DNA of 64,000 bases from positions 326,798 to 390,797 of the forward strand of contig NZ_QFYQ01000002.1 in NCBI RefSeq assembly GCF_003254475.1. The letters run 5' to 3'. Under the pieces are notes generated by a model. The model was not told where the DNA came from. It worked only from the letters and a program-made list of their open reading frames with translations, and did not search any database. The stretch comes from Phenylobacterium soli (GTDB lineage: Bacteria; Pseudomonadota; Alphaproteobacteria; Caulobacterales; Caulobacteraceae). A program made the position numbers and the translations under genes. This document shows, in pieces, positions 8,753 through 16,748 of the stretch (positions are counted from its first letter, which is position 1; each line of letters begins with the position of its first letter).

Positions 8753-9327
8753 GGCTCGTTCCCCTTCAGCACGCCGGCGAAGGCCAGCAGGTCGGCGGCC
8801 ACGGCGCCGAGCGGGCGGCCGGTGTCCATGGAGAGCTTGCGCAGCAGCCGATAGGCCTGGTCCTCCTCGAGCCCGCGCTCCTTCATGAGGAGGGCCTTGG
8901 CGCGCTCGACCGTCTTGCGCGAGGCGAGGTCGGCCTTGGCTTTCTCGAGGTCCTGGCGAAGCTGGCTCATCAGCTGGAAGCGGCTCATGGCCACCTCGAG
9001 GACCGCGCGGACGCGGTTGGCGGCCAGGCCGTCGACCACATAGGCCGAGACGCCGGCGCGCACCGCCTCCTCCGCGAGGCCCGGCTCGGAGCGGTCGACG
9101 AACATCACCACCGGCCGCGGACTGGCGGCGGTGGACTCGCGCAAGCTCTCGATGGTGTCGCGGTCGGGGCTGTCGGAGGCGACGACGATGACATCGGGCG
9201 CGAAGGCGGCGGCCTCGGCGCGGTCGAACAGGGCGGCGTGGCGGACCTCCAGCGGCTGCACGCCGGCGAGGCCCTCCGCCACCAGGGCGGCCCGGGCCGG
9301 ATCGGGGTCGACGACGAGGACGCGCAT
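8749..9327 (-). CDS. nasT: ANTAR-domain response regulator NasT
   Basis: 192 aa: N-terminal pseudo-receiver domain (MRVLVVDPDPARAA, residues 1-120; the usual phospho-acceptor position reads ASDSPDRD) and C-terminal ANTAR RNA-binding domain (about 125-185; AKADLASRKTVERAKALLM then GLEEDQAYRLLRKLSMD). ANTAR proteins bind paired hexaloop hairpins in nascent RNA and prevent termination; matching hairpins lie at 7475-7518, in front of the nitrate transporter. First gene of the nas region, stop overlapping nasS, so sensor and antiterminator are made together. Upstream is a GC-rich region with a 16-base palindrome at 9413-9428. Confidence 0.92.
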   Translation of the reverse strand: MRVLVVDPDPARAALVAEGLAGVQPLEVRHAALFDRAEAAAFAPDVIVVASDSPDRDTIESLRESTAASPRPVVMFVDRSEPGLAEEAVRAGVSAYVVDGLAANRVRAVLEVAMSRFQLMSQLRQDLEKAKADLASRKTVERAKALLMKERGLEEDQAYRLLRKLSMDTGRPLGAVAADLLAFAGVLKGNEP

Positions 9328-9412
9328 GCCCGGCGACTAAGCGCCGCCCGGCTCCGGGCCGAAGGGTCAATCGGCGCGGGACGCGGCAGGCGGCGCGCTT
9401 CCGCCCACAAAT

Positions 9413-9428
9413 CGGGCGCCGGCGCCCG
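9413..9428. repeat. 16-base perfect palindrome upstream of nasT
   Basis: CGGGCGCCGGCGCCCG is a perfect palindrome 86 bases upstream of the nasT start, in the gap between nasT and the divergent PAS gene. It could be an operator or a hairpin; in such GC-rich DNA it may also be chance. The rest of this 277-base gap shows no promoter consensus I can defend. Confidence 0.3.
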
Positions 9429-9523
9429 CCGTTTCAGCGTCCGCGGAGCCCCGCGGCGAGCGGGCCGGAGCCGCCGATCTCCCCATTTCGGGTATGAGAC
9501 GGCGCTCTACACGCAGGAGGCGT

Positions 9524-9601
9524 ATGATATCTTATGATGGTTCAGATCGGGGGGCGGTCGTTTCGGGACCCGGATCCGGCTCTCGATGGCCGCCTGAGTG
9601 A
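9524..9601 (+). CDS. Possible 25-aa upstream ORF (leader peptide) before PAS gene
   Basis: A 25-codon frame starts with ATG at 9524, preceded by a perfect AGGAGG at 9515-9520 (3-base spacing), and ends with TGA at 9599-9601. The next start (GTG at 9605, same frame) is 3 bases further on and has only a weak ribosome site of its own. The peptide begins MISYDGSDRG and is rich in Gly, Ser and Pro. It could be a leader peptide that couples translation of the PAS gene, or an N-terminal extension interrupted by one stop codon. Confidence 0.4.
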   Translation: MISYDGSDRGAVVSGPGSGSRWPPE

Positions 9602-9604
9602 GGC

Positions 9605-10225
9605 GTGCAGAGGTTCATCCTCCAGCAGAACATCGAACGCTTCCGCCAACGGCTCGCCGAAGCCAGCGACGAGGCCGACCGCCGGCGCCTGACGGCGATG
9701 CTGGCCGGGGCGGAACGGGAGCTGGCGCTGGTCAACACCGCGATGAGCGGAGTGCAGCTGCAGCCGGCCGGCGCCCTCGCGCCCGACGAAGCGGCGCGGA
9801 AGGAAGCCCTGGCGAGGTTCCGCGCGGAGATCGCGCCCTCGTCCCGGCCCTCGCTGCTCATCGACCCCCAGCCCGGCCTACCGATCGCCGAGGTCAACGC
9901 GCCCTATGAGGCGGTGTGCGGCCTGGACCGCAAGGCGCTGATCGGCCAGCCGCTGTTCCTGCTGTTCCCCGACAACCCCGACGATCCCATCGCCGACGGG
10001 GTGAGCCACCTCTACGCCTCGCTGAAAAAGGCGGCCGAGAGCGGACGGCCGCACGCCATGGAGGTCCAGCGCTACGACGTCCGCGACGGCGACGGCCGGT
10101 TCGTCGAGCGCTACTGGCGGCCGCTGAACACACCGCTGACCGACGGCTTCGGCCGGGTGGTCTTCCTACTGCACCAGGTGGACGAGGTCACTGACGAGGT
10201 GCTGGGCGGCAAGGGGGCCGGCTAG
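9605..10225 (+). CDS. PAS-domain protein of unknown function
   Basis: 206 aa. The first ~60 residues are a charged, probably helical segment (QNIERFRQRLAEASDEADRR). Residues about 85-195 look like a PAS fold: a start resembling SLLIDPQPGLPIAEVNAPYE, a central GLDRKALIGQPLFLLFPDN and a C-terminal strand GFGRVVFLLHQVDEVTD, the last being typical of PAS ends in alphaproteobacterial light/redox sensors. There is no kinase, GGDEF or DNA-binding output domain, so it may sense and pass a signal to a partner. The start is GTG, the first possible start after an in-frame TGA. Divergent from nasT, convergent with the small gene behind it (stop codons share CTAG). Confidence 0.7.
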   Translation: MQRFILQQNIERFRQRLAEASDEADRRRLTAMLAGAERELALVNTAMSGVQLQPAGALAPDEAARKEALARFRAEIAPSSRPSLLIDPQPGLPIAEVNAPYEAVCGLDRKALIGQPLFLLFPDNPDDPIADGVSHLYASLKKAAESGRPHAMEVQRYDVRDGDGRFVERYWRPLNTPLTDGFGRVVFLLHQVDEVTDEVLGGKGAG

Positions 10226-10449
10226 AACTCGTCCTCGATCGAGGAGCGGAAGAGCTCGAAGACCTCCTTGGCGCGGGTCTCCGGATCGACGGCGGCCTCC
10301 GGCTCCGGCGGCTGGGCGGGGGCGGCGGCGCCCGTCAGGCGGCCGACCACCGCGCCGTCCTGGACGAGCAGCACCTCCTCGCCCTCCTCCACAGCGGTCA
10401 GCAGGGCGGCGAGCTTGGGCGGCAGGTCGTCGAGGTCGATGCGCTTCAT
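10222..10449 (-). CDS. Small Phd/YefM-like antitoxin-type protein, no toxin partner seen
   Basis: 75 aa. The N-terminus MKRIDLDDLPPKLAALL followed by EEGEEVLLVQDGAVVGRLTG is the short form of the prevent-host-death pattern (a DNA-binding half followed by a beta-hairpin with a hydrophobic VGRL motif). The C-terminal part (about residues 42-75, Pro/Ala-rich then EVFELFRSSIEDEF) would be the partner-binding tail in an antitoxin. No toxin-like gene (PIN, RelE, Doc) is adjacent on either side. Could equally be a free-standing regulator. Confidence 0.55.
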   Translation of the reverse strand: MKRIDLDDLPPKLAALLTAVEEGEEVLLVQDGAVVGRLTGAAAPAQPPEPEAAVDPETRAKEVFELFRSSIEDEF

Positions 10450-10510
10450 GCGCTGAGTGTAGACCGGCGGGCGGCGTGGCCCTAGCTTCCGCCCCGCGAA
10501 TGGAGGGGTG

Positions 10511-12037
10511 ATGGCCTACCGGTCCTTGCGGGAATTCATGCAGCGCCTGGAAGCGGCGGGCGAGCTGGTGCGCGTCGCCGAGCCGGTGTCGAGCGTCCTG
10601 GAGATGACCGAGATCCAGCGGCGCCTCTTGGCGACCGGCGGCCCGGCGGTGCTGTTCGAGAAGCCGATCCGGGCGGACGGCGAGATCTCGTCCATGCCGG
10701 CCCTCGTGAATCTGTTCGGGACGGTCAAGCGGGTCGCCATGGGCGTCACCCTGGAGGGGCGCGAACGGGCGACCGCCGGCGACCTGCGCGAGGTCGGCGA
10801 ACTTCTGGCCTTCCTGCGCAATCCCGAGCCGCCGCGCGGCTTGAAGGACGCCTGGGACATGCTGCCGCTGGCCAAGACGGTGATGTCCATGCGCCCGCAG
10901 GTGGTGAAGAAGGCGCCGGTGCAGGAGGTGGTGCTGAAGGGCGAGGATATCGATCTCGCCAAGCTGCCGATCCAGACCTGCTGGCCGGGCGAGCCGGCGC
11001 CGCTGATCACCTGGCCGCTGGTGGTGACCAAGGGGCCTAGCGAGGATCGCGAGGACGACTACAACCTCGGCATCTACCGGATGCAGGTGCTGGGCAAGGA
11101 CCGCACCATCATGCGCTGGCTGGCGCACCGCGGCGGGGCGCAGCATCACCAGCGCTGGAAGAAGGCCGGCAAGCGCGAGCCCCTGCCCGCCTGCGCGGTG
11201 ATCGGGGCCGATCCGGGGACCATCCTGGCGGCGGTGACGCCGGTGCCGGACACGCTCTCCGAATACCAGTTCGCCGGGCTGATGCGCGGGGCCAAGGTGG
11301 AGCTGGTCCCGGCCAAGACGGTGCCGCTGATGGTGCCGGCCAACGCCGAGATCGTGCTCGAGGGCCACGTGCTGCTGGACGAGTACGAGGACGAGGGGCC
11401 CTACGGCGACCACACCGGCTACTACAATTCGGTGGAGCGCTTCCCGGTGTTCCAGGTCAGCGCCATCACCATGCGCAAGGACCCGATCTACCTGACGACC
11501 TTCACCGGCCGGCCGCCGGACGAGCCATCCGTGCTGGGCGAAGCGCTGAACGAGGTGTTCATCCCGCTGATCCGCCAGCAGTTCCCGGAGATCGTCGACT
11601 TCTGGCTGCCGCCGGAGGGCTGCTCCTACCGGATCGCCGTGGTGTCGATGAAGAAGGCCTACCCCGGCCACGCCAAGCGCGTGATGATGGGCGTCTGGAG
11701 CTACCTTCGCCAGTTCATGTACACCAAGTGGGTGATCGTCGTGGACGACGAGGTCAACGCCCGCGACTGGAAGGACGTGATGTGGGCCATCTCCACGCGG
11801 ATGGACCCGGCGCGCGACATCACGGTCATCGAGAACACCCCCATCGACTACCTGGACTTCGCCTCGCCGGAGAGCGGCCTGGGCTCGAAGATCGGCCTCG
11901 ACGCCACCAACAAATGGCCGCCCGAGACCAAGCGCGAATGGGGCGAGAAGCTGTTCATGGACGCGCAGGTGATCGAGGCGGTGACGGAGAAATGGTCGCG
12001 GCTGGGGCTTCCCGGAGACGGCAAGCCGGTGGAATAG
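10511..12037 (+). CDS. ubiD: UbiD-family decarboxylase (3-octaprenyl-4-hydroxybenzoate decarboxylase)
   Basis: 508 aa, matching the length of E. coli UbiD (about 500). UbiD removes the carboxylate of polyprenyl-4-hydroxybenzoate in ubiquinone synthesis and needs prenylated FMN made by UbiX. Visible family motifs: [17 protein letters not shown] at the N-terminus, NLGIYRMQV (mid-protein), and [16 protein letters not shown] around residue 300, which contains the acidic residues of the active site. C-terminal [15 protein letters not shown] and [13 protein letters not shown] are also typical. The ATG at 10511 lies 4 bases after GGAGG; a GTG at 10508 is possible. No ubiX nearby; other aromatic acids as substrate cannot be excluded. 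Confidence 0.88.
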   Translation: MAYRSLREFMQRLEAAGELVRVAEPVSSVLEMTEIQRRLLATGGPAVLFEKPIRADGEISSMPALVNLFGTVKRVAMGVTLEGRERATAGDLREVGELLAFLRNPEPPRGLKDAWDMLPLAKTVMSMRPQVVKKAPVQEVVLKGEDIDLAKLPIQTCWPGEPAPLITWPLVVTKGPSEDREDDYNLGIYRMQVLGKDRTIMRWLAHRGGAQHHQRWKKAGKREPLPACAVIGADPGTILAAVTPVPDTLSEYQFAGLMRGAKVELVPAKTVPLMVPANAEIVLEGHVLLDEYEDEGPYGDHTGYYNSVERFPVFQVSAITMRKDPIYLTTFTGRPPDEPSVLGEALNEVFIPLIRQQFPEIVDFWLPPEGCSYRIAVVSMKKAYPGHAKRVMMGVWSYLRQFMYTKWVIVVDDEVNARDWKDVMWAISTRMDPARDITVIENTPIDYLDFASPESGLGSKIGLDATNKWPPETKREWGEKLFMDAQVIEAVTEKWSRLGLPGDGKPVE

Positions 12038-12062
12038 TGCCGCTCCAGTTGGAGGGGCATTC

Positions 12063-13487
12063 ATGATCAAAGTCGTCGCCGCGGCCGCCGCCGCCGTTCT
12101 CGTCTCGTCGGCCGCCGGAGCGCAGCCGGCCAAGGTCGCCCCCGCCGCCAGCGGCGAGGCGCAGTTCCGCAGCCTCTACAAGGAGCTGGTCGAGACCAAG
12201 TCGGCCTATCCGGACGGCAGCTGCACCCTCGCCGCCGAGCGCATGGCCGCGCGGCTGAAGGCGGCCGGCTTCCCCGACAGCGACCTGCACATCATCGTTC
12301 CCGACGGGAAGCCGAAGGACGGCAACCTGGTGGCCATCTATCCGGGCCGCGATCCCAAGGCCAAGGCCGTGCTGATGCTGGCCCACATCGACGTGGTCGC
12401 CGCCAAGCGCGAGGACTGGACGCGCGATCCGTTCACCCTGGTGGAGGAGGACGGCTACTTCTACGGCCGCGGCGCCTTCGACGACAAAGCCCAGGCGGCG
12501 ATCTGGACCGACAACCTGATCCGCTACAAGCAGGAAGGCTACAAGCCGCGGCGGACCATCAAGATGGCCCTGACCTGCGGCGAGGAAGGCGGCGGCTTCG
12601 TCGACGGCGCCGAGTGGCTGACGGCCCACAACCGCGCCCTGATCGACGCCGGCATCGCCCTGAACGAGGGCGCGGGCGGGGAGCTGGACGCGGCCGGCAA
12701 GCCGGTGTCGCACACCATCCTGGCGGCCGAGAAGATGCCGGTGAACTTCACCTTCGAGGTGACCAACCCGGGCGGCCACTCCTCGCGGCCGATGCCGGAC
12801 AACGCGATCTATCACCTGGCCAAGGCGCTGGACGCCGTGGCCGCCTATGAGTTCCCGGTGCAGATCAACGACGCCAGCCGGGCCTACCTGACGCGCATGT
12901 CGAAGGTGGTCGGCGGCGAGAAGGGCGCGGCGATGAACGCCATCGCCGCCAACCCGGCCGACGACAAGGCCAACGCCCTCCTGTCGAAGGACCCGAGCCT
13001 GCACGCCATGCTGCGCACCACCTGCGTGGCCACCATGCTGGACGCCGGCCATGCGCCGAACGCCCTGCCGCAGCGAGCGCGGGCCAACATCAATTGCCGC
13101 GTCTTCCCGGGCGAGCCGATCGCCCAGGTCCACGACACCCTGGTGAAGATCGTCGCCGACCCGGCGGTGAAGATCTCGACGCCCGAGGGCGGCTTCCCGG
13201 CCGCCGCCGCCCCGCCGATGACGCCCAAGGTGCTAGGGCCGATCGAGAAGATCTCCCAGGCCATGTGGCCCGGCGTGCCGGTGGTGCCGATCCTGCAGCC
13301 GGGCGCGACCGACGCCACCTTCCTGAACGCGGTCGGCATCCCGGCCTTCGGCGTCTCTGGCCTGTTCATCGATCCGGACCTCGGCCGCATCCACGGGCTG
13401 AACGAGCGGATCCGGGTGAAGTCGCTGATGGAAGGCCGCGAGTTCCTCTACCGCCTGGTCAAGGCCTACGCCGACCAACCGAACTGA
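12063..13487 (+). CDS. Secreted M20-family metallopeptidase
   Basis: 474 aa. Residues 1-20 form a signal peptide (alanine-rich core, cleavage near AGA-QP). The catalytic domain shows the M20 metal ligands: H in MLAHIDVVAA, the bridging D in GRGAFDDKAQ, the general-base pair in TCGEEGGGF, and a downstream E/H (NEGAGG; final HGLNER). A dimerisation domain lies between about 215 and 340. It probably hydrolyses peptides or acylated amino acids in the periplasm. GGAGGGG sits 6 bases before the ATG. Placed 25 bases after ubiD, so possibly cotranscribed. Substrate not predictable. Confidence 0.88.
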   Translation: MIKVVAAAAAAVLVSSAAGAQPAKVAPAASGEAQFRSLYKELVETKSAYPDGSCTLAAERMAARLKAAGFPDSDLHIIVPDGKPKDGNLVAIYPGRDPKAKAVLMLAHIDVVAAKREDWTRDPFTLVEEDGYFYGRGAFDDKAQAAIWTDNLIRYKQEGYKPRRTIKMALTCGEEGGGFVDGAEWLTAHNRALIDAGIALNEGAGGELDAAGKPVSHTILAAEKMPVNFTFEVTNPGGHSSRPMPDNAIYHLAKALDAVAAYEFPVQINDASRAYLTRMSKVVGGEKGAAMNAIAANPADDKANALLSKDPSLHAMLRTTCVATMLDAGHAPNALPQRARANINCRVFPGEPIAQVHDTLVKIVADPAVKISTPEGGFPAAAAPPMTPKVLGPIEKISQAMWPGVPVVPILQPGATDATFLNAVGIPAFGVSGLFIDPDLGRIHGLNERIRVKSLMEGREFLYRLVKAYADQPN

Positions 13488-13499
13488 GGCGGGCGCGCG

Positions 13500-13913
13500 A
13501 TGGAGGTCGTTCCCGCCGCCCCGGCCGCCGCCCACGCCGCCGCCCTCTGGGCCGGCCTGAGCCTGCTGTTGATGCTGGTGCTGTCGGTGAGGGTCGTACG
13601 CCTTCGCCGGCGGCACGGCGTCGCCCTGGGCCATGGCGAGTTCGCCGACCTCCACCATGCCATCCGCGCCTTTGCGAACGCGGCGGAATATGTGCCGGCG
13701 GCGCTGGTGGCGCTGGGGCTGCTGGCCATGGCCGGGGCGCCCGCGGCGCTGGTGCACGCGACGGGCCTCGTCCTCTTCCTCGGGCGGGCGGCGCACGCGG
13801 TGGGGCTGTCGCGCAGCGGCGGCGCCTCGCTCCCGCGCGCGGCGGGAATGCTGGCGACCTGGCTCGCCTACCTCGTCGCGGCGGTGGCCCTGATCTTCTA
13901 CGCCGTCCCCTGA
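13500..13913 (+). CDS. MAPEG-family membrane protein
   Basis: 137 aa with four hydrophobic segments. The family pattern is clear: a charged VRLRRRHGVALGHG after the first helix, then FADLHHAIRAFANAAEYVP, where the conserved R/N/E of the glutathione-using MAPEG enzymes would sit, then RAAHAVGL. Bacterial members may have glutathione transferase activity, but most are uncharacterised. Start ATG 12 bases after the peptidase stop, so likely in the same transcript. Confidence 0.82.
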   Translation: MEVVPAAPAAAHAAALWAGLSLLLMLVLSVRVVRLRRRHGVALGHGEFADLHHAIRAFANAAEYVPAALVALGLLAMAGAPAALVHATGLVLFLGRAAHAVGLSRSGGASLPRAAGMLATWLAYLVAAVALIFYAVP

Positions 13914-13965
13914 AGGCGCATCCGGAGCGCGGGTCTTGCTTGCCGCAGGGGCGCCGGGCGGCCAT

Positions 13966-15306
13966 ATGGCGGGGATGAATCAGGACCTGTTGAACGAGGT
14001 GGTGCAGGCCGCCTTGAAGGCCGGCGCCGATGCGGCCGAGGCGGTCGGCGCCGAGCGCCGCGCCCTTTCCATCACCGTGCGGCTCGGAGAGCTGGAGGAA
14101 GTGGAGCGCGAGGAAGCGCGCGACCTCGGCCTTCGCGTCTTCGTCGGCAAGCGTCAGGCGACGGTCTCCGGCTCCGACATCAGCGCCGAGGCCCGCGCCA
14201 AGCTGGTCGAGCGGGCCGTGGCCATGGCCAGGCTCGCGCCGGAGGATCCCTATGCGGGCCTCGCCGACCCGGCCCTGCTGGCCAGGGGCGACCTCCCCGA
14301 CCTCGACCTGTTCGACGCCAGCGAGCCCTCGCCGGAGACGCTTGAGGATCGCGCCCGGGCGGCCGAGGAAGCGGCGCGGGCCGTCGAGCGGGTGACCAAC
14401 ACCGACGGGGCGTCCGGCTCCTGGTCGGCCTCGCAGTGGGCGATGGTGACGAGCGGCGGCTTCGCGGGCGTGCACCGCGCCTCCGGCTTCTCGCTCGGGG
14501 CCACGGCCATCGCCGGCGACGAGAACGGCATGGAGATCGGCTACGACGGCCGCTCGACCCGCTGGCAGTCGGACCTGCCTTCGCCCGAGAGCATCGGCGC
14601 CGAGGCCGGCCGCCGCGCCGCCCAGCGGCTGGGGGCGCGCAAGATCGCCTCGACCACCGCGCCCGTGATCTTCGAGAACCGGCTGGCCGCCTCACTGATC
14701 GGGCCGATGATCGGCGCCATCTCCGGCCCCTCGATCGCCCGCGGCACCTCCTTCCTGAAGGACAAGCTGGGCGAGAAGATCTTCGGCGAGCACGTGACGA
14801 TCACCGACGACCCGCACCGCCCGCGCGGCCTGGGCTCGGCGCCGTTCGACGACGAGGGCGTCGCCAACCAGAAGCGCAACCTGATCGACCGCGGTGTGCT
14901 GACCACGTGGCTGCTGAACGCCTCCTCGGCCCGGCAGCTCGGCCTGACCAGCACGGGCCACGCCTCGCGCGGCCTCGCCGGCCCGCCCGGCGTGGGCCCG
15001 TCGAACCTCACCGTACTGCCGGGCGACAAGAGCCAGGCCGAGCTGATCCGCGAGGCCAAGAGCGGCCTCCTCGTCACCAACATGTTCGGGCCGTCGCTGA
15101 ACGGGAACACAGGCGACTGGTCGGTGGGCTGCGCCGGCTTCTGGTTCGAGGACGGCGAACTCGCCTATCCGGTGACCGAGATCACCGTGGCCGGCAACCT
15201 GATCGACATCTACGCGCGGCTGATCCCCGGGTCGGACTTGGAGATCCGCGGCGCCACCAACTCGCCGTCCCTGCTGGTGGATTCCCTGGCGATCGCCGGT
15301 CTCTGA
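13966..15306 (+). CDS. pmbA: PmbA/TldE-type modulator of gyrase-peptide protease
   Basis: About 446 aa. Member of the TldD/PmbA family; in E. coli the TldD-PmbA(TldE) heterodimer degrades unfolded or modified peptides such as microcin B17 precursor and CcdA. This one is the PmbA type: it has the family's C-terminal motifs (FLKDKLGEKIF, RNLIDRGVLTTWLLN, LLVTNMFGPSLNGNTGDWS, AGFWFEDGELAYPVTEIT) but no HExxxH metal site, which belongs to TldD. No tldD gene is in the window. Start is uncertain: ATG 13966 or 13975; neither has a good ribosome site. Confidence 0.9.
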   Translation: MAGMNQDLLNEVVQAALKAGADAAEAVGAERRALSITVRLGELEEVEREEARDLGLRVFVGKRQATVSGSDISAEARAKLVERAVAMARLAPEDPYAGLADPALLARGDLPDLDLFDASEPSPETLEDRARAAEEAARAVERVTNTDGASGSWSASQWAMVTSGGFAGVHRASGFSLGATAIAGDENGMEIGYDGRSTRWQSDLPSPESIGAEAGRRAAQRLGARKIASTTAPVIFENRLAASLIGPMIGAISGPSIARGTSFLKDKLGEKIFGEHVTITDDPHRPRGLGSAPFDDEGVANQKRNLIDRGVLTTWLLNASSARQLGLTSTGHASRGLAGPPGVGPSNLTVLPGDKSQAELIREAKSGLLVTNMFGPSLNGNTGDWSVGCAGFWFEDGELAYPVTEITVAGNLIDIYARLIPGSDLEIRGATNSPSLLVDSLAIAGL

Positions 15307-15395
15307 CACGGTTTCTCAACGCCGGGCATTGATCCTGCCGCCGCGTCAGCCTATCGGGGCGCGCAAATCTGGTTGCAAACGATACGAAGGCCGCC

Positions 15396-15641
15396 ATGTC
15401 CGACAAGCAGCTGCTCCACCTCGTGATCGGCGGAGAGATGAAGACCCTGGACGGTCCGCCCGAATTCCGGGACCTCGGCAAGGTCGACCTGGTGGGCGCC
15501 TATCCGAGCTATCGCGAGGCGCTCGGCGCCTGGCGCTCCAAGGCGCAGGAGACGGTGGACAACGCCCTGATGCGCTACTTCATCATCCATGCGCACCGCC
15601 TGCTCGACCCGGGCCTGGGCGCGGACGACCACGAGGACTGA
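15396..15641 (+). CDS. DUF4170 protein
   Basis: 81 aa, small acidic soluble protein of the alphaproteobacterial DUF4170 family; recognised by KQLLHLVIGGEMKTLDG, FRDLGKVDLVGAYPSYREA and the C-terminal MRYFIIHAHRLLDP. Function unknown. It follows pmbA by 89 bases, an arrangement I remember as common in this class of bacteria. Confidence 0.8.
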   Translation: MSDKQLLHLVIGGEMKTLDGPPEFRDLGKVDLVGAYPSYREALGAWRSKAQETVDNALMRYFIIHAHRLLDPGLGADDHED

Positions 15642-15672
15642 GCCGAGGCCTGAAGCGGCGGTTGGTAGAGGG

Positions 15673-15909
15673 TCAGACCGCCGGCGCGCTGCTGCGCTGG
15701 ATCTTCTCGACCAGGCCGCCGTCGCGCCAGACCTCGACGGCCTCGCAGCTGGCGTGTTCACGGAGCATGGCCTCGGCGCGCAGGCGCGCGGACGGCGCGC
15801 CGTCGGCCACCAGGTCGACCACCGTGGCGATGCCGTCGCGGCGCACCCCGAGCAGGGTGTAGACGTCTTCCGTCGTGATGGTCAGCGCCCCGTCCTCCAT
15901 GCAGCGCAT
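15673..15909 (-). CDS. Small hypothetical protein
   Basis: About 78 aa. Reads MRCMEDGALTITTEDVYTLL, then GVRRDGIATVVDLVADGA and ends IQRSSAPAV. It has no signal peptide, no membrane segment and no family I recognise; the two central Cys/Glu-containing stretches (EHASCEAVEVWRDGGLVEKI) look like an alpha/beta fold. The frame stays open to 16002, but that would overlap the phosphatase gene; ATG 15909 or 15900 are more likely starts. Neither has a good ribosome site, so this is a moderate-confidence gene. Confidence 0.5.
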   Translation of the reverse strand: MRCMEDGALTITTEDVYTLLGVRRDGIATVVDLVADGAPSARLRAEAMLREHASCEAVEVWRDGGLVEKIQRSSAPAV

Positions 15910-15959
15910 GATTGCATGCGCGCCAGAGGCGAGTCTGTCGGAATCAGCACTTAGCGAAT

Positions 15960-16643
15960 TTATTCCCGGCGCAGCAGTTTCTCGGTGAGCACCGAGCCCC
16001 ACATCTGGGACTGGAAGGTCGCCTTCATCCCCTTGGGGTCATAGGCCGGGCTCTGCACCCACTCGAGGAAGGACATGCCGGCGGGCTCGCCCTCGTCGAG
16101 ATAGCGCTCGAAGGTGTAGTCGAGGACACCGGTCTTGCCCTGCTTCACGTGCAGGTAGCGGAAGCCGAGCTGATCGACGGCCTCGCGGATCGTCCGGCCC
16201 TGCCGGAAATGCATGTAGAGCACGCTCATGACGCCGGCGCGGTCCGCGCCGGACTTGCAGTGCATGAGAGCCGGGTAGGCGATCTGGTTGAAGAGCTTCT
16301 TGGCGCCCAGGACCTGGGCGACGGTCGGCACCTCGCGCGAGGCGACGGTGAAGTTGACCAGCTCGATGCCCAGCTTGGCGCACGCCTCCTTTTCGAGGGC
16401 GTAGAAGCTGCCGTCGAAACCGCCGCGCAGGTTGATGACCGTCTTGATCCCGTGGCGCTTCCAGTGGGCCAGCTGATGCGGCCAGGGCTGGTTGGTGCGC
16501 ACCAGCTCGTCGGAAATCCAGTGGGCGTTCTGGAAGCCGAGGCGCAGGAAGGCGTGGTCCTTGAAGGTGTAGTCGAAATAGGTCTTCACCCGCCCGCCAA
16601 AGGTCGTCAGGTCGTAGGGGTTGGGGACGGTTTCGCCGTGCAT
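15960..16643 (-). CDS. Tyrosine/dual-specificity phosphatase family protein, candidate lipid A phosphatase (CtpA-like)
   Basis: 227 aa, no signal peptide. The phosphatase P-loop is HCKSGADRAGV at about residue 140 (nucleophilic Cys, Arg), with an upstream general-acid region NLRGGFDGS. In this family several members act on non-protein substrates. In Caulobacter crescentus a tyrosine-phosphatase-family protein, CtpA, has been linked to lipid A structure (from memory). The position here, divergent from an MsbA-like exporter followed by DUF374 acyltransferase, kdtA and lpxK, supports a lipid A or LPS-core role. The protein-phosphatase alternative remains. Confidence 0.75.
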   Translation of the reverse strand: MHGETVPNPYDLTTFGGRVKTYFDYTFKDHAFLRLGFQNAHWISDELVRTNQPWPHQLAHWKRHGIKTVINLRGGFDGSFYALEKEACAKLGIELVNFTVASREVPTVAQVLGAKKLFNQIAYPALMHCKSGADRAGVMSVLYMHFRQGRTIREAVDQLGFRYLHVKQGKTGVLDYTFERYLDEGEPAGMSFLEWVQSPAYDPKGMKATFQSQMWGSVLTEKLLRRE

Positions 16644-16748
16644 GGGCCCTAACTAGGGCGTTGGGCCGCCATTAGGAAGCGGCGCGGTGATCGGCCGCGA
16701 CGGCTCGCACGGTTGACTTACGGGGCGCTTCAGCCGACCTCAGGGCTC

